From: Datisca glomerata | Lineage: Eukaryota > Streptophyta > Magnoliopsida > Cucurbitales > Datiscaceae | Length of the DNA: 64,000 bases | NCBI GenBank assembly: GCA_003255025.1 | Contig: QANY01003900.1 | Location: 1,798,001 to 1,862,000, forward strand | Direction: 5' to 3' | In this document: positions 33,922-46,269 of the stretch, in pieces | Position numbering within the stretch: position 1 is the first letter of the stretch | How the letters are laid out: each line of letters opens with the position of its first letter | Position numbers and translations under genes: made by a program | Notes under the pieces: model-generated | The model's database searches: none | The model's input: the letters and a program-made list of their open reading frames with translations, nothing else | Told to the model about the DNA's origin: nothing

Positions 33922-35016
33922 TGTTACGAATTTTCTTTATAGTGCAAATGTACACTACCGTCGTCAAGTAATACATTTTTATAAAATACAGTATCGTCCA
34001 CATGATTGATTGATATCAATAGTTAAAATTAGCAAAACCCAAATGTCAAAAAGTTAAGATTTTTAATTAAACTAAACTTCTAATTAAACTATAACGATAA
34101 ATATTTGACAAAGATAAATTTTGAATAGTTAAAAGCTCTAGGATTTTCGATTTCATCAAACCAAACATGCTCTAAATTTCAATTCTCAATCAATTAATGT
34201 TTATTCAGAACATTGATAGCAAATTTCTCACATATAATTATCAATCTTTCTCGAGCATCGATAATCATGAAACAAAAATACGAATTATACATCTCTGTCA
34301 AGATTCAATATAACGAAACTCATTAAGCACAAGAAATCATAGGTGTTACACTAGATTTATAATTATCTCAAACTTATGAAATTCTAATGATGTTATAAAA
34401 AAAGTACAGATTCAATCATCACTTCTCAGTCTCAGAATTAAATCCAAAATCATGCAATAGTTGGCCAGACAATCACAAACATTAAAAGGCTACATCGTAG
34501 CCATAGAAAAAAAATTAGAACATAATGAAATAAGAAATCATTCTACTAATATTCATAAACAAGAGAAAGAAAGGAAGAAAAACTAGTTTTGAGGATGGAA
34601 TTGAAGTTGAAAATCGTTTTCGAGTTCAATCTTCTTGTTCTCCTCTCCAAAAGTCTTCTACTTTGCCTCTCACGTTAAGAAAACATCCAAAACCCCATTT
34701 GAAACTCTAAGATATTCTATTTATACATTATGGTTTGTCAAGAATTAGATTTGAGCAAAAAAATCACAAAAAAAATCTAAAATCGCACCAGCATCGCAAC
34801 GGTGGGAGTCAGCATCGCAACGCTGGCCCTCCTGCCCAGTTCCATTGTTTTTGTGATATTTCTGAATTTTTGACTTCCAAATCTTTCCAAATGCAATTGA
34901 ATATCAAGCCTACTAGATAGAAACAAAATTAAATTTAAATCAATCAATAAATCTAAAAGAACTAACAAAAATAAGGCTAAGACTATCTAAATTATGAGTG
35001 TAAAATACACTCATCA
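33922..35016 (-). mobile_element. 5' LTR of the Athila-like element (about 1.1 kb)
   Basis: In reverse it starts TGATGAGTGTATTTTACACTC at 35,016 and ends near GTAACA at 33,922, just before the primer site. A TATAAATAG box appears at about 34,727-34,719 in reverse. A GC-rich stretch with CATCGCAACG twice lies at 34,790-34,830. Open frames inside are chance. No second LTR copy is present in the window. Confidence 0.72.
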
Positions 35017-36410
35017 CCTGCGCGATTTTCTTACGGATGAAGATCAAACCTTTACAAATCCTATTGGTTTATGCTACTAATCAAACATCGACAATGAAAC
35101 TTGATCGATATTTTGATCTCTTACAAAATGCTCAATCTCTCAAAGAATATATATCTAAATTTTTCACTCACAATACTTTCTAACTTCTCTCTAGAATTTT
35201 TCTCAAATCAACGCTCAAAAATATAAAACTCTACAGAAATTCGTCAAATAGGAGTGGTGAGACGTCGAGAGGTGTCTTGAGATTCAAAATTTGGTGGGGT
35301 ACAAATAGGATTAAATTTCGTTTTGTAAACTGGTGCACCGGTTCGAAACCACCAGTGGACCGGCTGCATCCAGAACCAAACTGAACCGCTCCTAAACCAA
35401 ACCTTACCAGACTAAATCAGAAAAAATTGTGTAAACATGTCAAGGCCCAGTTCATCTTCGATTCGACATCCAAACCGACTCAGATTTGACACACATAACC
35501 ATTTGGAACCGCTCCACCCCGTTGGGTTCCAACCATAAAACTGGTTGGCATATTTATAAAATTTCTTCCTTAATTTGCACAAACCGGTGCACTGGTGGAG
35601 AGCACACCGATTGACTAGTTCCAGAAAGTACTTTGTGCCAAATTTGAGCCTGTTTAGATGTCGAACCAGAGGTGAATCAGGCCTTGACATTTTTCAACAA
35701 TTCTGTCCAATGTGGTTTGCTACATTCTTGTTCAGGAGAAGTTTGGTCCGATCTAGATTCATTGCGATGTTCTGAGTTTATACAACTTTGATTCAACCTA
35801 TTTGAAGTTTGTTTGATATACTTCATGCTCTTCACAAATTGTCGCGTATATCTCAAAATTTACGGTTTCGATTACCATTTTTTTGCATAGCACTTATAAT
35901 TAAGTGTTTTCAACCTTATTTTTACTTTATTTAAACCCTAAACACGTTAGTCTGCATGATATTTGTCATCATCAAAATTATCACCTTGATAAGGGTCAAC
36001 AGGATCTATGTAGTAAAATGTTCGGCCTATTTTTTAGCAATTATGGCCGGTGGTCTCCCCATCAATAGTAGGGACCATGACCATTTCCTAAAATGTCCCC
36101 GCATAAAATTGCGGTGACTTTTTTTTCACATCAGTACTGCGCATCAGTGCAGCGTTTCGTACTGTAGTGGTACTGCATCAATACTGCACATTGACATACT
36201 GTGATTTTGTTTTAGCATTCATTCAAAGTTATTTATTTACAACGGGTTGACAAATATATAATTTATTAACATCTTGTTAGTGAAATAATTTATTTATAAC
36301 TTCTCATTATGTAAATAATCTAATACACCATGATGATAAAAAATCCGGTTTCTTGTTTTAGTAATTAATTTATTGACATATCTAATTTATTAACTTGGCT
36401 AGTTTATTTT
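35017..36410. other. non-coding region with an inverted repeat; origin unclear
   Basis: It contains the phrase TGGTGCACCGGTTCG near 35,330 and a related CCGGTGCACTGGTGG near 35,585, plus inverted arms at 35,437-35,691. GTACTGCATCAATACTGCAC-like repeats occur at 36,140-36,195. This may be LTR or non-autonomous element sequence. No coding region is supported. Confidence 0.4.
35437..35691. repeat. inverted repeat, 57-bp arms
   Basis: ATGTCAAGGCCCAGTTCATC at 35,437 pairs with the reversed right arm ending at 35,691 (ATGTCAAGGCCTGATTCACC). The match continues through TTCGACATC and CTCA.ATTTG.CACA. About 140 bases separate the arms. Confidence 0.75.
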
Positions 36411-37120
36411 TTTTATAAACTTCTACACACTATATTTTAAAATTGTGAAAACTCATAAGGTCTTCGTCCAAATCATGGTTAGGAAGACTATTGGGAAACA
36501 ACATGAGAGTTAGTTGTGGAATCAAGAATGCTCCTTTGGTTACAAAATCTCTCTAAATTTAGTTATAATTACATTGACCAAGGAAACCTTATTCTTTTGC
36601 TTCCTTCAAAAATTACAATTTCTCTCATTCCAAATAATATCATATAGGAATTGAAAGCAATTTTCAAAACTAAGGAGGTAAAGATTTTCCATTTAGTATG
36701 AAAAGCTAGCCACTTAACCATCTGATCCCAACTTAAAGGAAAGAATGAGAGATCACATTCCTTAATGGTAGCTTGCCAGACATAACTAGAAAAGGAATAG
36801 TGTAACAAAAAGTGATCCCAAGGTTCACTATGATTTAAACGAAAGAGGTAGTCAGGATAATCAACTAGACCCTAATTGGAAAGCTTGTCCTTAGTGGTCA
36901 ATTTGTTCTTGCACGCCAACCAACTTATAAATTTGTGCTTGGGAATGTTACACGAAAACCAAATAGAGTTGCTCAAAGAACCTTGAGGCCTTGATCTCTG
37001 AGGAGGGTATGAGTTGAGTAAGTGGAGAACTTACCATCAGAAGCAGGCTTTCAAATTCAGTAATCATCACTGTTAGGAAGGGGATGAGGTATACTGTTGG
37101 AGGCTTCCTTTATCTCATTA
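36410..37120 (-). pseudogene. LINE-b 3' part: zf-RVT region after reverse transcriptase
   Basis: In reverse: IWFSCNIPKHKFISWLACKNKLTTKDKLSNWG, DYPDYLFRLNHSEPWDH, HYSFSSYVWQATIKECDLSFFPLSWDQMVKWLAFHTKW and IAFNSY. This is the C-terminal zinc-binding region of plant L1 ORF2, with the usual C/H ligands partly lost (for example RLNHSEPWDH). It lies on the far side of copia C3 from the rest of the element (43,990-47,700), on the same strand. The 3' tail was not clearly located. Confidence 0.8.
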
Positions 37121-37129
37121 AGGGCACTA

Positions 37130-37352
37130 GTATTGGTGTTATGCCAGTTTCATTGTCCATTAGATATAATCCACACTCAACTTCCATGGTAGAATCAACA
37201 ATGCAAGATTGCTTGATACTTCTCCAAACTAATGCTCTGTTTTTCAGGATGAACACTGATCTTGAAGTGGATTTCTTGGAAGCCTTATTTTCTTGGAAAT
37301 CAGAGTCAGTATAAGCCACCATATTCAAGTGAGTACATGAATACACAAGCAT
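37130..37352 (-). pseudogene. copia C3 RNase H, truncated
   Basis: It reads MLVYSCTHLNMVAYTDSDFQENKASKKSTSRSVFILKNRALVWRS, IKQSCIVDSTMEVEC, the start of copia RNase H with its first Asp (YTDSDF) and Glu (STMEVEC). It is then cut off. The missing C-terminus is present in C2. Confidence 0.82.
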
Positions 37353-37368
37353 GTTGTTCCTCGTTCTA

Positions 37369-38300
37369 CTAAGAGGATATGTTTGACAATATTCTAATGA
37401 TCGAGTCCAAGATTAGATTGGAAATGACTCGCCACACCCACGACCAAGTGCAAAGCATTGCATACATGAGACTTTCTACGAATGAGGCATAAAGAATATT
37501 TCTCATGTCTTCCTCTTCTTGAGGAAACTTGGGAGACTGCTCCTTGGAGAGGCTGACTCCATGCCTGAAGGGAAGATACCCCTTCTTGAAGTCTAGCATA
37601 TTGAAGCGATACATCAGTTTATCAATATATGATGCTTGAGACAGTGTTAATTGTCTGTTCTTCCTATCTCGAAAGATCTGAATACCTAAGATAAATGAAG
37701 CTTCTCCCAGATCTTTCATATCAAATTATTTTGCAAGCCAAATATTGACATCAGAAAATTTTCCTACATCATTCACAATGAGTCATCCACGTACCAGACT
37801 AGAAAAACCACTTTCCCATCATGTATCAACTTATACACACAGGCTTCATACACTAACTGTTCAAAATTATAGTTCTTGACAACTTCATCAAATCTAATAT
37901 TCCACGACTGTGACGCTTGCTTAAGTCGATAAATGGACTCTAGTAGTTGACAAACCTTGCCCTCTTGGCTTTTTCCTATGAACCCGTCTAGTTGAGCCAT
38001 ATAAATGTGCTCTTCAAAATTGTCATTCAGAAATAAAGTCTTGATGTCCATCTGCCAGATTTCATAATTGATGGCAGCAGCAACAGATAGGAGAATTTGA
38101 ATGGACTTAAGCATGACCACCGATGAGAAGGTATTCCCATATTCAATACATTTCTTTTGGTTATAGCCCTTGATTACAAGCATAACTTTGAATGTCTCTA
38201 CATTCCCATCCAGGCCACTCTTCTTCTTATAAATCCATTTACAACCTACGAGTTTTACCCCTTTAGGAAGATCTATAAGCTTTCAGACTCTGTTTGAGTA
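37369..38300 (-). pseudogene. copia C3 reverse transcriptase, broken
   Basis: An open 136-codon frame (38,183-37,773) has QMDIKTLFLNDNFEEHIYMAQLDGF, KVCQLLESIYRLKQASQSWNIRFDE and LVWYVDDSL with the YVDD box. A second frame (37,719-37,369) continues MKDLGEASFILGIQIFRDRKNRQLTLSQASYIDKL. Upstream, KLVGCKWIYKKKSGLDGNV-like sequence is shifted (about 38,260-38,200). Confidence 0.86.
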
Positions 38301-38914
38301 CATCGATTGTTTCTCAACATTCATGGATTCTTGCAATAAATTTGCTTCAGGACGAGCCATGGCCTGCGAGTAGGAAATATATTCATCATTTTCCTTATCT
38401 AAGATTATCGTCAAGGAATCTTCATGAAGACATGTACCTATCACGTTGTCTCACAACCCTCCCACTACGTTGAAACTCTGAATGCTCTGGCCTCTATTAT
38501 GGTTATTCCATTATTGAATCAGGAACATGTCTTGATTGGAGAGTCATTGTCCTCCCACTCAATAATTCCTCTAACACAAGTGTGCTTCTCATCTTCACAC
38601 TACTTATATAGTCTTCCTCAAGAAAATGTGCATTCGTGCTAACGAATATATTCTTGTCGATCCCTTCGTTCCCTTGGGATATCCTATAAACATTCATAGA
38701 TTTGATCGACTGGTCAACTTGTCTGTCTTCGGTCCCAGTACATGCATCATGCATCCCCATATCTTAAGGTAGCTTACAGATGACTTTTATCCACTCCATC
38801 TTTCATATAGCGTGCTAGGCACCATCTTTGACGGAACTTGGTTCAGATGTTTGCTATTGTTTCCAAGGCATATCCCAGAAAGAATCTGGGAGGGATGAGT
38901 AACTCATCATGGAT

Positions 38915-39490
38915 CTAACCATATCCATTAGAGTTTGATTCCTTCTCTGACACACCATTATGTTCTGGAGTACCAGGTGCTGTAAGTTGAGAATGAATAT
39001 CTTCTTCCTTAAGATAGTCTTTGAACTCTCTTAGCAAGTACTCTCCACTACGATCTGATCGTAGTGTTTTGATTTGTTTCTCTAATTTCTTTTCAATCAT
39101 AGCCTTGTACTCTTTGAACTTTTTAAAAATTTCAGACTTTTGGCGCATTAGATAAACATGTCCAAAACACGAGTAGTCATTAGTGAAGGTTACAAAATAT
39201 TCATAACATCTTCTTGCTTGGATATTCACTGGCCCACATACATCACTATGTATGAGTTCAAGGCATTGAGTGGCTCTTTCACCCTTCGATGAAAAGAGTC
39301 TCTTGGTCATTTTACCTTCTATGCATGATTCGCATGTGGATAGTGATTTCATACTTAAAGTTTTCAATGGACCATCCTTCGTAAGTATTTTAATCTTGTC
39401 TAGGCTAATATGGCCAAGACGTAAGTGCCACAAGTAGGTAAGATCGATTGAGTCAGACTTTAAGTAAATCAGTATTTGTTTCAGTGTCAC
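38915..39490 (-). pseudogene. copia C3 integrase
   Basis: The longest single frame in this element (191 codons). It reads LTYLWHLRLGHISLDKIKI, CESCIEGKMTKRLFSSKGERA, ELIHSDVCGPVNIQARRCYEYFVTFTNDYS (first Asp), TLRSDRSGEYL (second Asp) and TAPGTPEHNGVSEKESN (third acidic residue). The zinc ligands H...H, C..C and the DDE residues are all visible, so this domain is better kept than in C2. It is still unusable because the surrounding pol is broken. Confidence 0.87.
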
Positions 39491-39699
39491 ATATCATTGG
39501 AACTTTTGGTTTTACATAAAATAATTTATTTATCAAGCGTGCAGTAGTGATCAAGTAATCAATTCTAAAAATGCTGATATCATTATCAGTGAAATTTAAA
39601 GAAAATCATTGCTCAATTAAACTAGCTACTGAAATAAGGTTTTTTCAAAAGAACTGGGATATATTAAACATCACGTAAAACCAAATAATTGTTATCAAA

Positions 39700-40500
39700 T
39701 AACAACTTTAAGTATTTCAATTGATACAACTGATACTAGTGCTCCATTCCCCCAACGGAGCTGAACTTGCCCCCATTAAGCCTTCTGCTTTTGAGTTCTG
39801 CTTCTTATCTTTCTTCAGACCTCTCTTGTGTTTCTTTTTGGAGCCAAAGGTGGAAGGCTTACTTTCAGTAAATTTTGCCTCTCTGTTCTTCCTTTTGCCC
39901 TTCAGAAACAGGATATTAACAACTTGTAACTCCTTCATAAGTTCTTAAAGAGAGTACCTCAACTTATTCATCGAATAATTAAGTTTGAAGTTCTCAAATG
40001 TGTCTGGCTGGGTCTCAATGATCATACAACTTGAGTCTTGTCATCTACTTCAGCTCCCATGATCTCCATCTCATTTAGATAACTAATTATCAGCATCATA
40101 TGTTCTCTTACAAGAGTTTCGTGTTTCTTCTGGCAGTTCATGAAGTTTCGCACAACAACTTGTTTGGCTTGACGACCCTGATCCTCGAACATTTCCGTGA
40201 TGTTCAACATCATATCAGTAAGGGTTTCTATGTTCTGATATTGTTGTTGCAACACATTGCTAACGGATGCCAAGATGTAACACCTGACAATTTCGTCAGA
40301 ATGCAGCCAAGAAGTATAAGCATCACTTTCCTCTTGAGTCGATTCAACAATAGGCTTAAGAGGACAATGGGTGGTGAGCACGAACTTGTGCTATTCTACC
40401 AACAACACGATATTAAGACTACGTTTCCAACCACGTAATTTTCATTAGTAAGTTTGTTCGCATTCATGATTGTTAAGAGTGGGGATAATGACATGATTAA
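39700..40500 (-). pseudogene. copia C3 gag, broken
   Basis: The frame 40,381-40,022 reads DAYTSWLHSDEIVRCYILASVSNVLQQQYQNIETLTDMML, MFEDQGRQAKQVVVRNFMNCQ and REHMMLIISYLNEMEIMGAEVDDKTQVV. The next frame (39,938-39,717) has MKELQVVNILFLKGKRKN and a basic KKKHKRGLKKDKK region. The start lies near 40,480 and the zinc knuckle is lost here. Shifts at about 40,020 and 39,945 break it. Confidence 0.83.
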
Positions 40501-42126
40501 TGGAAAGAATAAATAAAGCGGTGTAAATAAATATTCAATCATTTAAGAAAATGTGATGCATGATGTAAATACTTAAATATTTAAAAATCCAAAAAAAATA
40601 TTTCTTTCATGATGTTACGATCAACAACGATAGCTCGTTTCATTTGAGGACAATGCCCGAGCTACCTCATATTGCATCGAGACTCTTCTCGTTTGGTTAA
40701 CACTTCTTAAAATGTCACTACATCTAACTCAACCAATCACTAATGGTTTTGGTCACCTTGGCCCCATTGACTAGCTCCTACGAGAGATTTCAATGTGCTT
40801 CGGTCTAAGTGTTTAACCAACACATTGGCTTTAAAGCTTGCTATGAACTAACAGACCATCTAGAAACAGTCTTGCCTCACCACTTCCTTTACAAGTTTTA
40901 GCATCTCAAGCAACTCGATCACTCAAAATGACACGGTTCTTAAGTTTCTCTCATTGAAGGGAGGACTGCTAGGACGGCTCTAAACCATTTCTCGTGCCAC
41001 GATCAAGTTTGCGTTAGGGATCGTGGGAACATTTCAACATCAACGACCTTCCCACTTAGTTTTTGGAAAAATAAACTTTTTATAAATTTGAAAAAATAAG
41101 TTTTGAAAATTGTAAACTTTTATAAAACTTAAATTACAATTTAAAATTTATAACTTTTATAAAATTCACATTGTATTTAAATGATAACTCATTATAAACT
41201 TAAATATCAATGATGCATATACATGCTACATGACATTTTGATATTTGCATATCTCTATTTCTATATAGCATGTTATATGATTATCAGAGATTAATAATAA
41301 ATCATCCATTCAAAATTAACTTCTCTATAACTCATTTCTAATTACAACCCATACAAAGAATAATAGATAAATTATAATGATTTAAATACTAATCTCTCAT
41401 GGCGTCTGTAATCTTTTCCTTATCCTTCAAAAAATCCCACCAATTTGTACTCTTTACAAAAATCTAGTCCCATTTTCAAAATTCAAAATTCAATTTAAAA
41501 TTTAATTTTTCAACAATTTTTACTTTGATAAATAAATTACCAAGTAAAATAATCAATTGATTTGTTTTTTAAAATAATTTATAAAATAAATTTCAATTAA
41601 TTAGTGTTAAAAAATTGCTGAATTAAATGAAAATAATTTTTAGCGACTGGATTGGACAAAACCCTAGAGTTTCCTAAACCCAAAAGTTTCCAAAACCGCA
41701 AGGTTTCCTAAACCCTAAAGTTCCCAAAACCTCAAGATTTCCTAAACCTTATGGCTTCCAAAACCATAAGTAGAAAACCTACGGTGACGGGCGGCAACGG
41801 GAAGCAGCAGCGAGCAGCAACGTTGGGTAGCGGGCGATTGCATGGCAAGCAACGGCGGCGACGAACGCCAACTTTTCTTGTGATGACGGATTTACATGTA
41901 ATTTAAAGATACAATTTTTGAAAAAATTAAATTACATCAAATTCTATGGGTCAATTTCAGCATACATCAATTCTAAAATTAAAAATAAAACACCTAGAGC
42001 CAATCGATCGAGATCCATTTATTAAACACATCAAACATACTTTGAATCTACCTTACAAAAATATAAGCCAATATCACAACATCTATTGATACATACATTT
42101 AAATACTAAATATTCACAATCAAGAA
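40501..42126 (-). other. untranslated leader of copia C3
   Basis: About 1.6 kb between primer site and gag. It matches the C2 leader, including a run of TTTAGGAAAC.TTGGGGTTTT-like copies at 41,660-41,760 and a GC-richer patch at 41,775-41,880. It lacks the PIF-like element and the solo LTR found in C2, so it serves as the empty-site reference. Confidence 0.75.
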
Positions 42127-42142
42127 CCTGGTTGTAATACCA
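42127..42142 (-). other. primer-binding site of C3
   Basis: In reverse TGGTATTACAACCAGG, close to TGGTATCAGAGCCAGG, directly after the 5' LTR. Confidence 0.78.
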
Positions 42143-42144
42143 AT

Positions 42145-43989
42145 TGTTGGATCGGGTATTAAAAATTTGAAGAAAAATCAATGAATAACGAACGGTTTGT
42201 GGGCGAAATATAAAAAAAATATTTGAACACATCAAATATAAAATGACACAATCGATTATACATATTTAGATAAACGTATTTAGAAGAGGTAGAAAAATTT
42301 TTATACATTTCTCGTATCAGAGAAATTCTAACTTAGTGGAATCCAATTAATCGTACGTTCGTCGTTCTTTGAGATTCGTAGAACTTACATTAATCTTCAC
42401 AACAACAACCACTCGTAAGATTCAGAAGTATATCTCACAAGAATATCGTCAGGAATTGAGTGTGGGCTCTCCAAACAATAGAGGAAGAAAAAAGCACAAT
42501 TTTTCTTCTTCCTCTATATGTTCGGCAGCAACAAGGGAGAGGAGAGAGAAAACTTTTTTCTTGCTCTCTATAATCACACATTGTGATTAAAGTTATGTCA
42601 ATACACACTTTAGGAGGCAACCCTAATGTCATCCCTTATATAATGATTACGAAATTTAAACATATACCCTTATATTATAAATTGCTGAAAATATCCTCCT
42701 TACACTGTCCTACAATTTTTACATCCTCCCTAAAGTCAATACTGTGTTCAAATTCATCAATCCAAACTGATAAATTAAATTGACCCTTATCAATTAATTA
42801 ATTTATTTATTTATTTTATTTACTAATTATCCAATAATTAGAAAATAATCAATTAATTAATTTGAACATCAATTTTGCTCTTCACTACTTTAGAGATGAT
42901 ACACATCACATATGAGTTCGAGAACTGATGTTGTCCCTAGGAATCCTTCTGAGATTGAATGGAACTACATGAAAAAAGTCGTAGAATTAAAATACTTGGC
43001 GAATTTATCTCCATAACTTCCCGACCTATTTAATCCTGATATCGTACAACTCCACCATAAGTCCAATACCGAATCAACTCTCGATTCATGCACGCTACTT
43101 TTTTGTTGGTGCAAATAAACACTTTTATTTCATAGACCACATAATATTTTAACACACTACCCTTCGTGAATATCAATAATAAGAGCAGGATATAAAATTA
43201 CTATTTTACCCCCTATAGTTATTATTTACTTAACTCCTTTATTGACTATGAATAAGGACAAAATATCAGTGAAGTGTCTCGTACAGTTGACAATGTCTTA
43301 TTCAATGACTCATGTCATCGGGTACCAGACCCGGTTTATTTATTCACACACTCATCAATAAAGTATAACTGATATTGTTGCTTTTACAATCTTACCATGA
43401 ATTTCATATCTGCGAATCATGCAACTCCAAAATAGTTGAATCACGATCCATACAGCCGAGGTATTGTCCGGTAATTCGAACTCACTCTTTTAGAGTATCA
43501 AAGATTGCAACTAACTAGGTCAAGTTTTGTATTCACATTAGGATTAATGTAATTATGAAAATACCCTTAAGGTGTAACAATTAGATTTAGAGCTAGATTA
43601 ACAATTTTGCTCTAAACGTATTTGTTACTGGTCTATTCAACATGTTCCATAACAAGTCTAGGTCAACCGTTAGAGTCTCCACTCTCATGCCCCAAGATCG
43701 GCATCTTTTGGCTCAACCTAACAGTCGAATCCGACTTGATTGTCTAGTCGATCCTAAGACTGCGAATAACATTCTGAACTATTTCTGAAGAGTATGTCTG
43801 AAAGACTCCTCTGTGTTTACTCTTCTTACATTGGTAATAGTTTCCTGACTTGAGTAAATTATAAACACACTTTAATTATAGGAAAACTTTTATTTATTCA
43901 TTAAATTCAGTAATACAAAAAATGTTGGAGAAATAACTAAATAATCGTAAATAATTATTGCATCATACTTTATAGACATAATTCCAACA
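42145..43989 (-). mobile_element. 5' LTR of copia C3 (1,845 bp)
   Basis: In reverse it starts TGTTGGAATTATGTC at 43,989 and ends CCCGATCCAACA at 42,145. Length and sequence match the 3' LTR of C2. It is inserted in the RT region of LINE-b, right after a KYLRMPL segment. Confidence 0.87.
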
Positions 43990-44930
43990 GTCTAATGACT
44001 ATCAGTGGCATCCTAAGATATTTAACTGGAAGACAACATGTTTGGAACCCCAAAGAGTCAATTTATTACCGCTTGACCAGGTTAAAAACCCAATGATGAA
44101 AATCTGGCTTTTAAGGTGGTTGGATTGCAGGCCTGTGATCTACTAAAGATATCAAGACCTTCCTTGATGATATTAATAGAATTAAGATCACCCTTAGAGA
44201 AAATGAGAAGATCATCAGCAAAGAAGATATTTACAATCTTTGCACCTTCAGTGGAATTGGAAATTAGGTAGGGAGGAAGCATGGTGAATGATGCCAATAA
44301 GACAATTCCATGGCTATGAAAAAAATGTAAGGAGACAAGGGATTACCTTTTCTTAGTCCTCTAGCACCCTTGGAAAACCCACCTAGCTCACATGCACTTA
44401 ATAGGAAGAAGAAGTGATGCAGGTCAAAGGTTAGTTGCAGAAAGCGAGAGGAATGCCAATTCTACTTAAGGCTATTTTCATAAAATCCCAACTCAGACTG
44501 TCAAAAGCTTTCTTAAGGTCTACTTTGATGGTGCATTTAGGCATGTTGTTCTGCCTATAGAAGTTCGTAACCAGCTCCTGAGCAAGAAAATGTTGTTAGG
44601 ATTCTCCTCCTAAGCACAAAGGCAATTTGGTTACTACTGATAATTGAAGGAAACACCTCTTTCAACCTGCAGGCTAAAATTTTAGAAATGTGTTTATAAA
44701 TCAAGTTGCAGTAGGAGATTAGCCTATAGTCATGCATAGTCTAGGGATGAAGAACCTTAGAAATCAAGGAGATGGCTATGTGATTAACTTGGTGCAAGAG
44801 ACTATAATTTCTGAAGAAGTCCCAAACAACAAAGGCCACATCATTACCAACAATGCCTCAGGTTTTCTTAAAGAATCATGCACTAAAACTATTAGGACCA
44901 AGGGGACTTGGCATCACTAAAAAGAAGATA
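43990..44930 (-). pseudogene. LINE-b reverse transcriptase, broken
   Basis: In reverse: DYRLISYCNLIYKHISKILACRLKEVFPSIISSNQIAF (44,730-44,610), the RT entry motif, then IVNIFFADDLLIFSKGDLNSINIIKEGLDIFS with the FADD catalytic box (about 44,235-44,140). Next comes CLPVKYLRMPL (about 44,035-44,005), where copia C3 interrupts it. Upstream decayed frames extend to 44,930. The enzyme would perform target-primed reverse transcription. Confidence 0.85.
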
Positions 44931-46269
44931 ACATCCTTGACCTCTTGAGAAGTAACAGACAAAGTCATCCTGTCAGCTTGAATAGAAGAAATCTGTTTAG
45001 GCTAAGTCACTTACAAAACCCTCCAATCCAATATGTAATTAGGGTTAGAAGTGCCAAAAAGCTTATAGAAGTGATGCACAATAAGGTCTTTCAGGTCATT
45101 CCTCCTAGTAGCAATGCAACTATTATCATTATTGAGTTAGACCATTCTAGATCTCACATGTGTCCTCTTGATGACCTTGTAAAAGTAGGCATTGTTATTG
45201 TCTCCAAGACTGATCCATTGGGCTCTAGACTTCTACTTAAGGAAGTTCTTCTTAGACTGCCTCAAGGAAAAGAAGTTTTAGAAGGCAAGCTTTTCCTTAA
45301 TCTAAAGCTCAAAATTGAAGGGGTTGGAGAATAAGCTCTTTTGAACCTCCCCAAGCTTAGTTTTGGATTAAAAAACTCTAGCATATATATCAGAGCACAA
45401 GTTTTTGTTAAAAGATCTTATGGCATACTTGGTCAACTTTAGCTTCCTATATAACTGGTTCATGGGGGAACCAGAAATAGAAGTAGCCCAACCCTAGTGA
45501 ACATAAGGGAAAAAATAATATTTGTCAGTCTAGCAATAAAAAAATTTAAACTAAAAGTAGCTTTGATATAGCCATCATGCAAGTGAAGTAGACTAGGGCA
45601 GTGATCTAATATTCCAGAAGGAGGAAATAAGGAAAAGTTGTTAACTGTTTATCATTAACCATGATCTTGTCAAGCTTGTTCATAATGGTGCCATTGCCTT
45701 CTCTATTATTAGTCCAGATGAACCTATTTCCCCCAAATCATAGATCTTCAAGCTTAAAGGAGTCAATCCAATATTTGAAATCAAGAGAACCCTCATCAAG
45801 TCTGCTTGAACCATCAACCTTCTCAGATTCATGCTTGACCACACTAAAGTTCCACATGAGGACCTAAGAGTTGCTCAGGACAGAAGGGGCAAGGTTGCAT
45901 AGAACCTGCCAAAGATGTTTCCTACCATGGTGCTAACAACATAAATAAATGAAGATACGAAAGAATGCTGAGAATATAAAATAGTCACTTTACAAGTTAT
46001 GTTCTGATAAGATTGACACAAAATGTTAAGAGAAATAATGAAAGAATCCCAAGCAAGCTAGATTCTCCCATTTACTGCTAAGACTAGTCAGCAACACAAC
46101 TCCAATTGCCAAATATAATCATGCTAATGTGGGAAAATTTCCTCTCATTGACTCTAGTTTCTAAAAAAGCACAAACACAAAGCTTGTTATGGCTGCAAAA
46201 CTTCCTAACGTCACCATGTTTCAAGAAGTTGTTGAGACCCTTTATGTTCCAAGAAGCTATACTGGTCAT
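44931..46269 (-). pseudogene. LINE-b endonuclease and linker, broken
   Basis: ORF2 starts near 46,269 with MTSIASWNIKGLNNFLKHGDVRKF and VCAFLETRV, the first motifs (N, E) of the AP-endonuclease fold. Decayed sequence with WNVLVVKHESEK-like and LISNKLDKIMV-like phrases continues to the linker before RT (45,330-44,945). Large + strand frames over this stretch are antisense shadows. Confidence 0.8.

Larger units (their letters stand above)
30240..35016 (-). mobile_element. Athila-like Ty3/gypsy element with RT and integrase deleted
   Basis: From right to left on the - strand: 5' LTR (35,016-33,922), primer site, gag (about 33,790-32,180), protease (32,033-31,620). Then it passes directly to a 3' untranslated type of sequence (31,110-30,240) with the reversed pattern CATTGAGGACAATG...AAGTTTGGGGGTGG typical of the region after pol in Athila/Tat elements. 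RT, RNase H and integrase are missing. The 3' LTR was not found. The left limit is approximate. Confidence 0.75.
37130..43989 (-). mobile_element. Ty1/copia element C3, 3' end deleted
   Basis: From right to left: 5' LTR (43,989-42,145), primer site, long leader, gag, integrase, RT and the first part of RNase H, which stops near 37,130 where LINE-b sequence begins. It is the same family as C2 but inverted relative to it. The 3' LTR and end of RNase H are gone. Confidence 0.88.

Noticed and set aside
36140..36200. GTACTGCATCAATACTGCAC repeats as a regulatory site
   Set aside because: Short, diverged and with no supporting context.
44945..45334. 129-codon + strand frame
   Set aside because: Antisense of the LINE-b linker and RT region.
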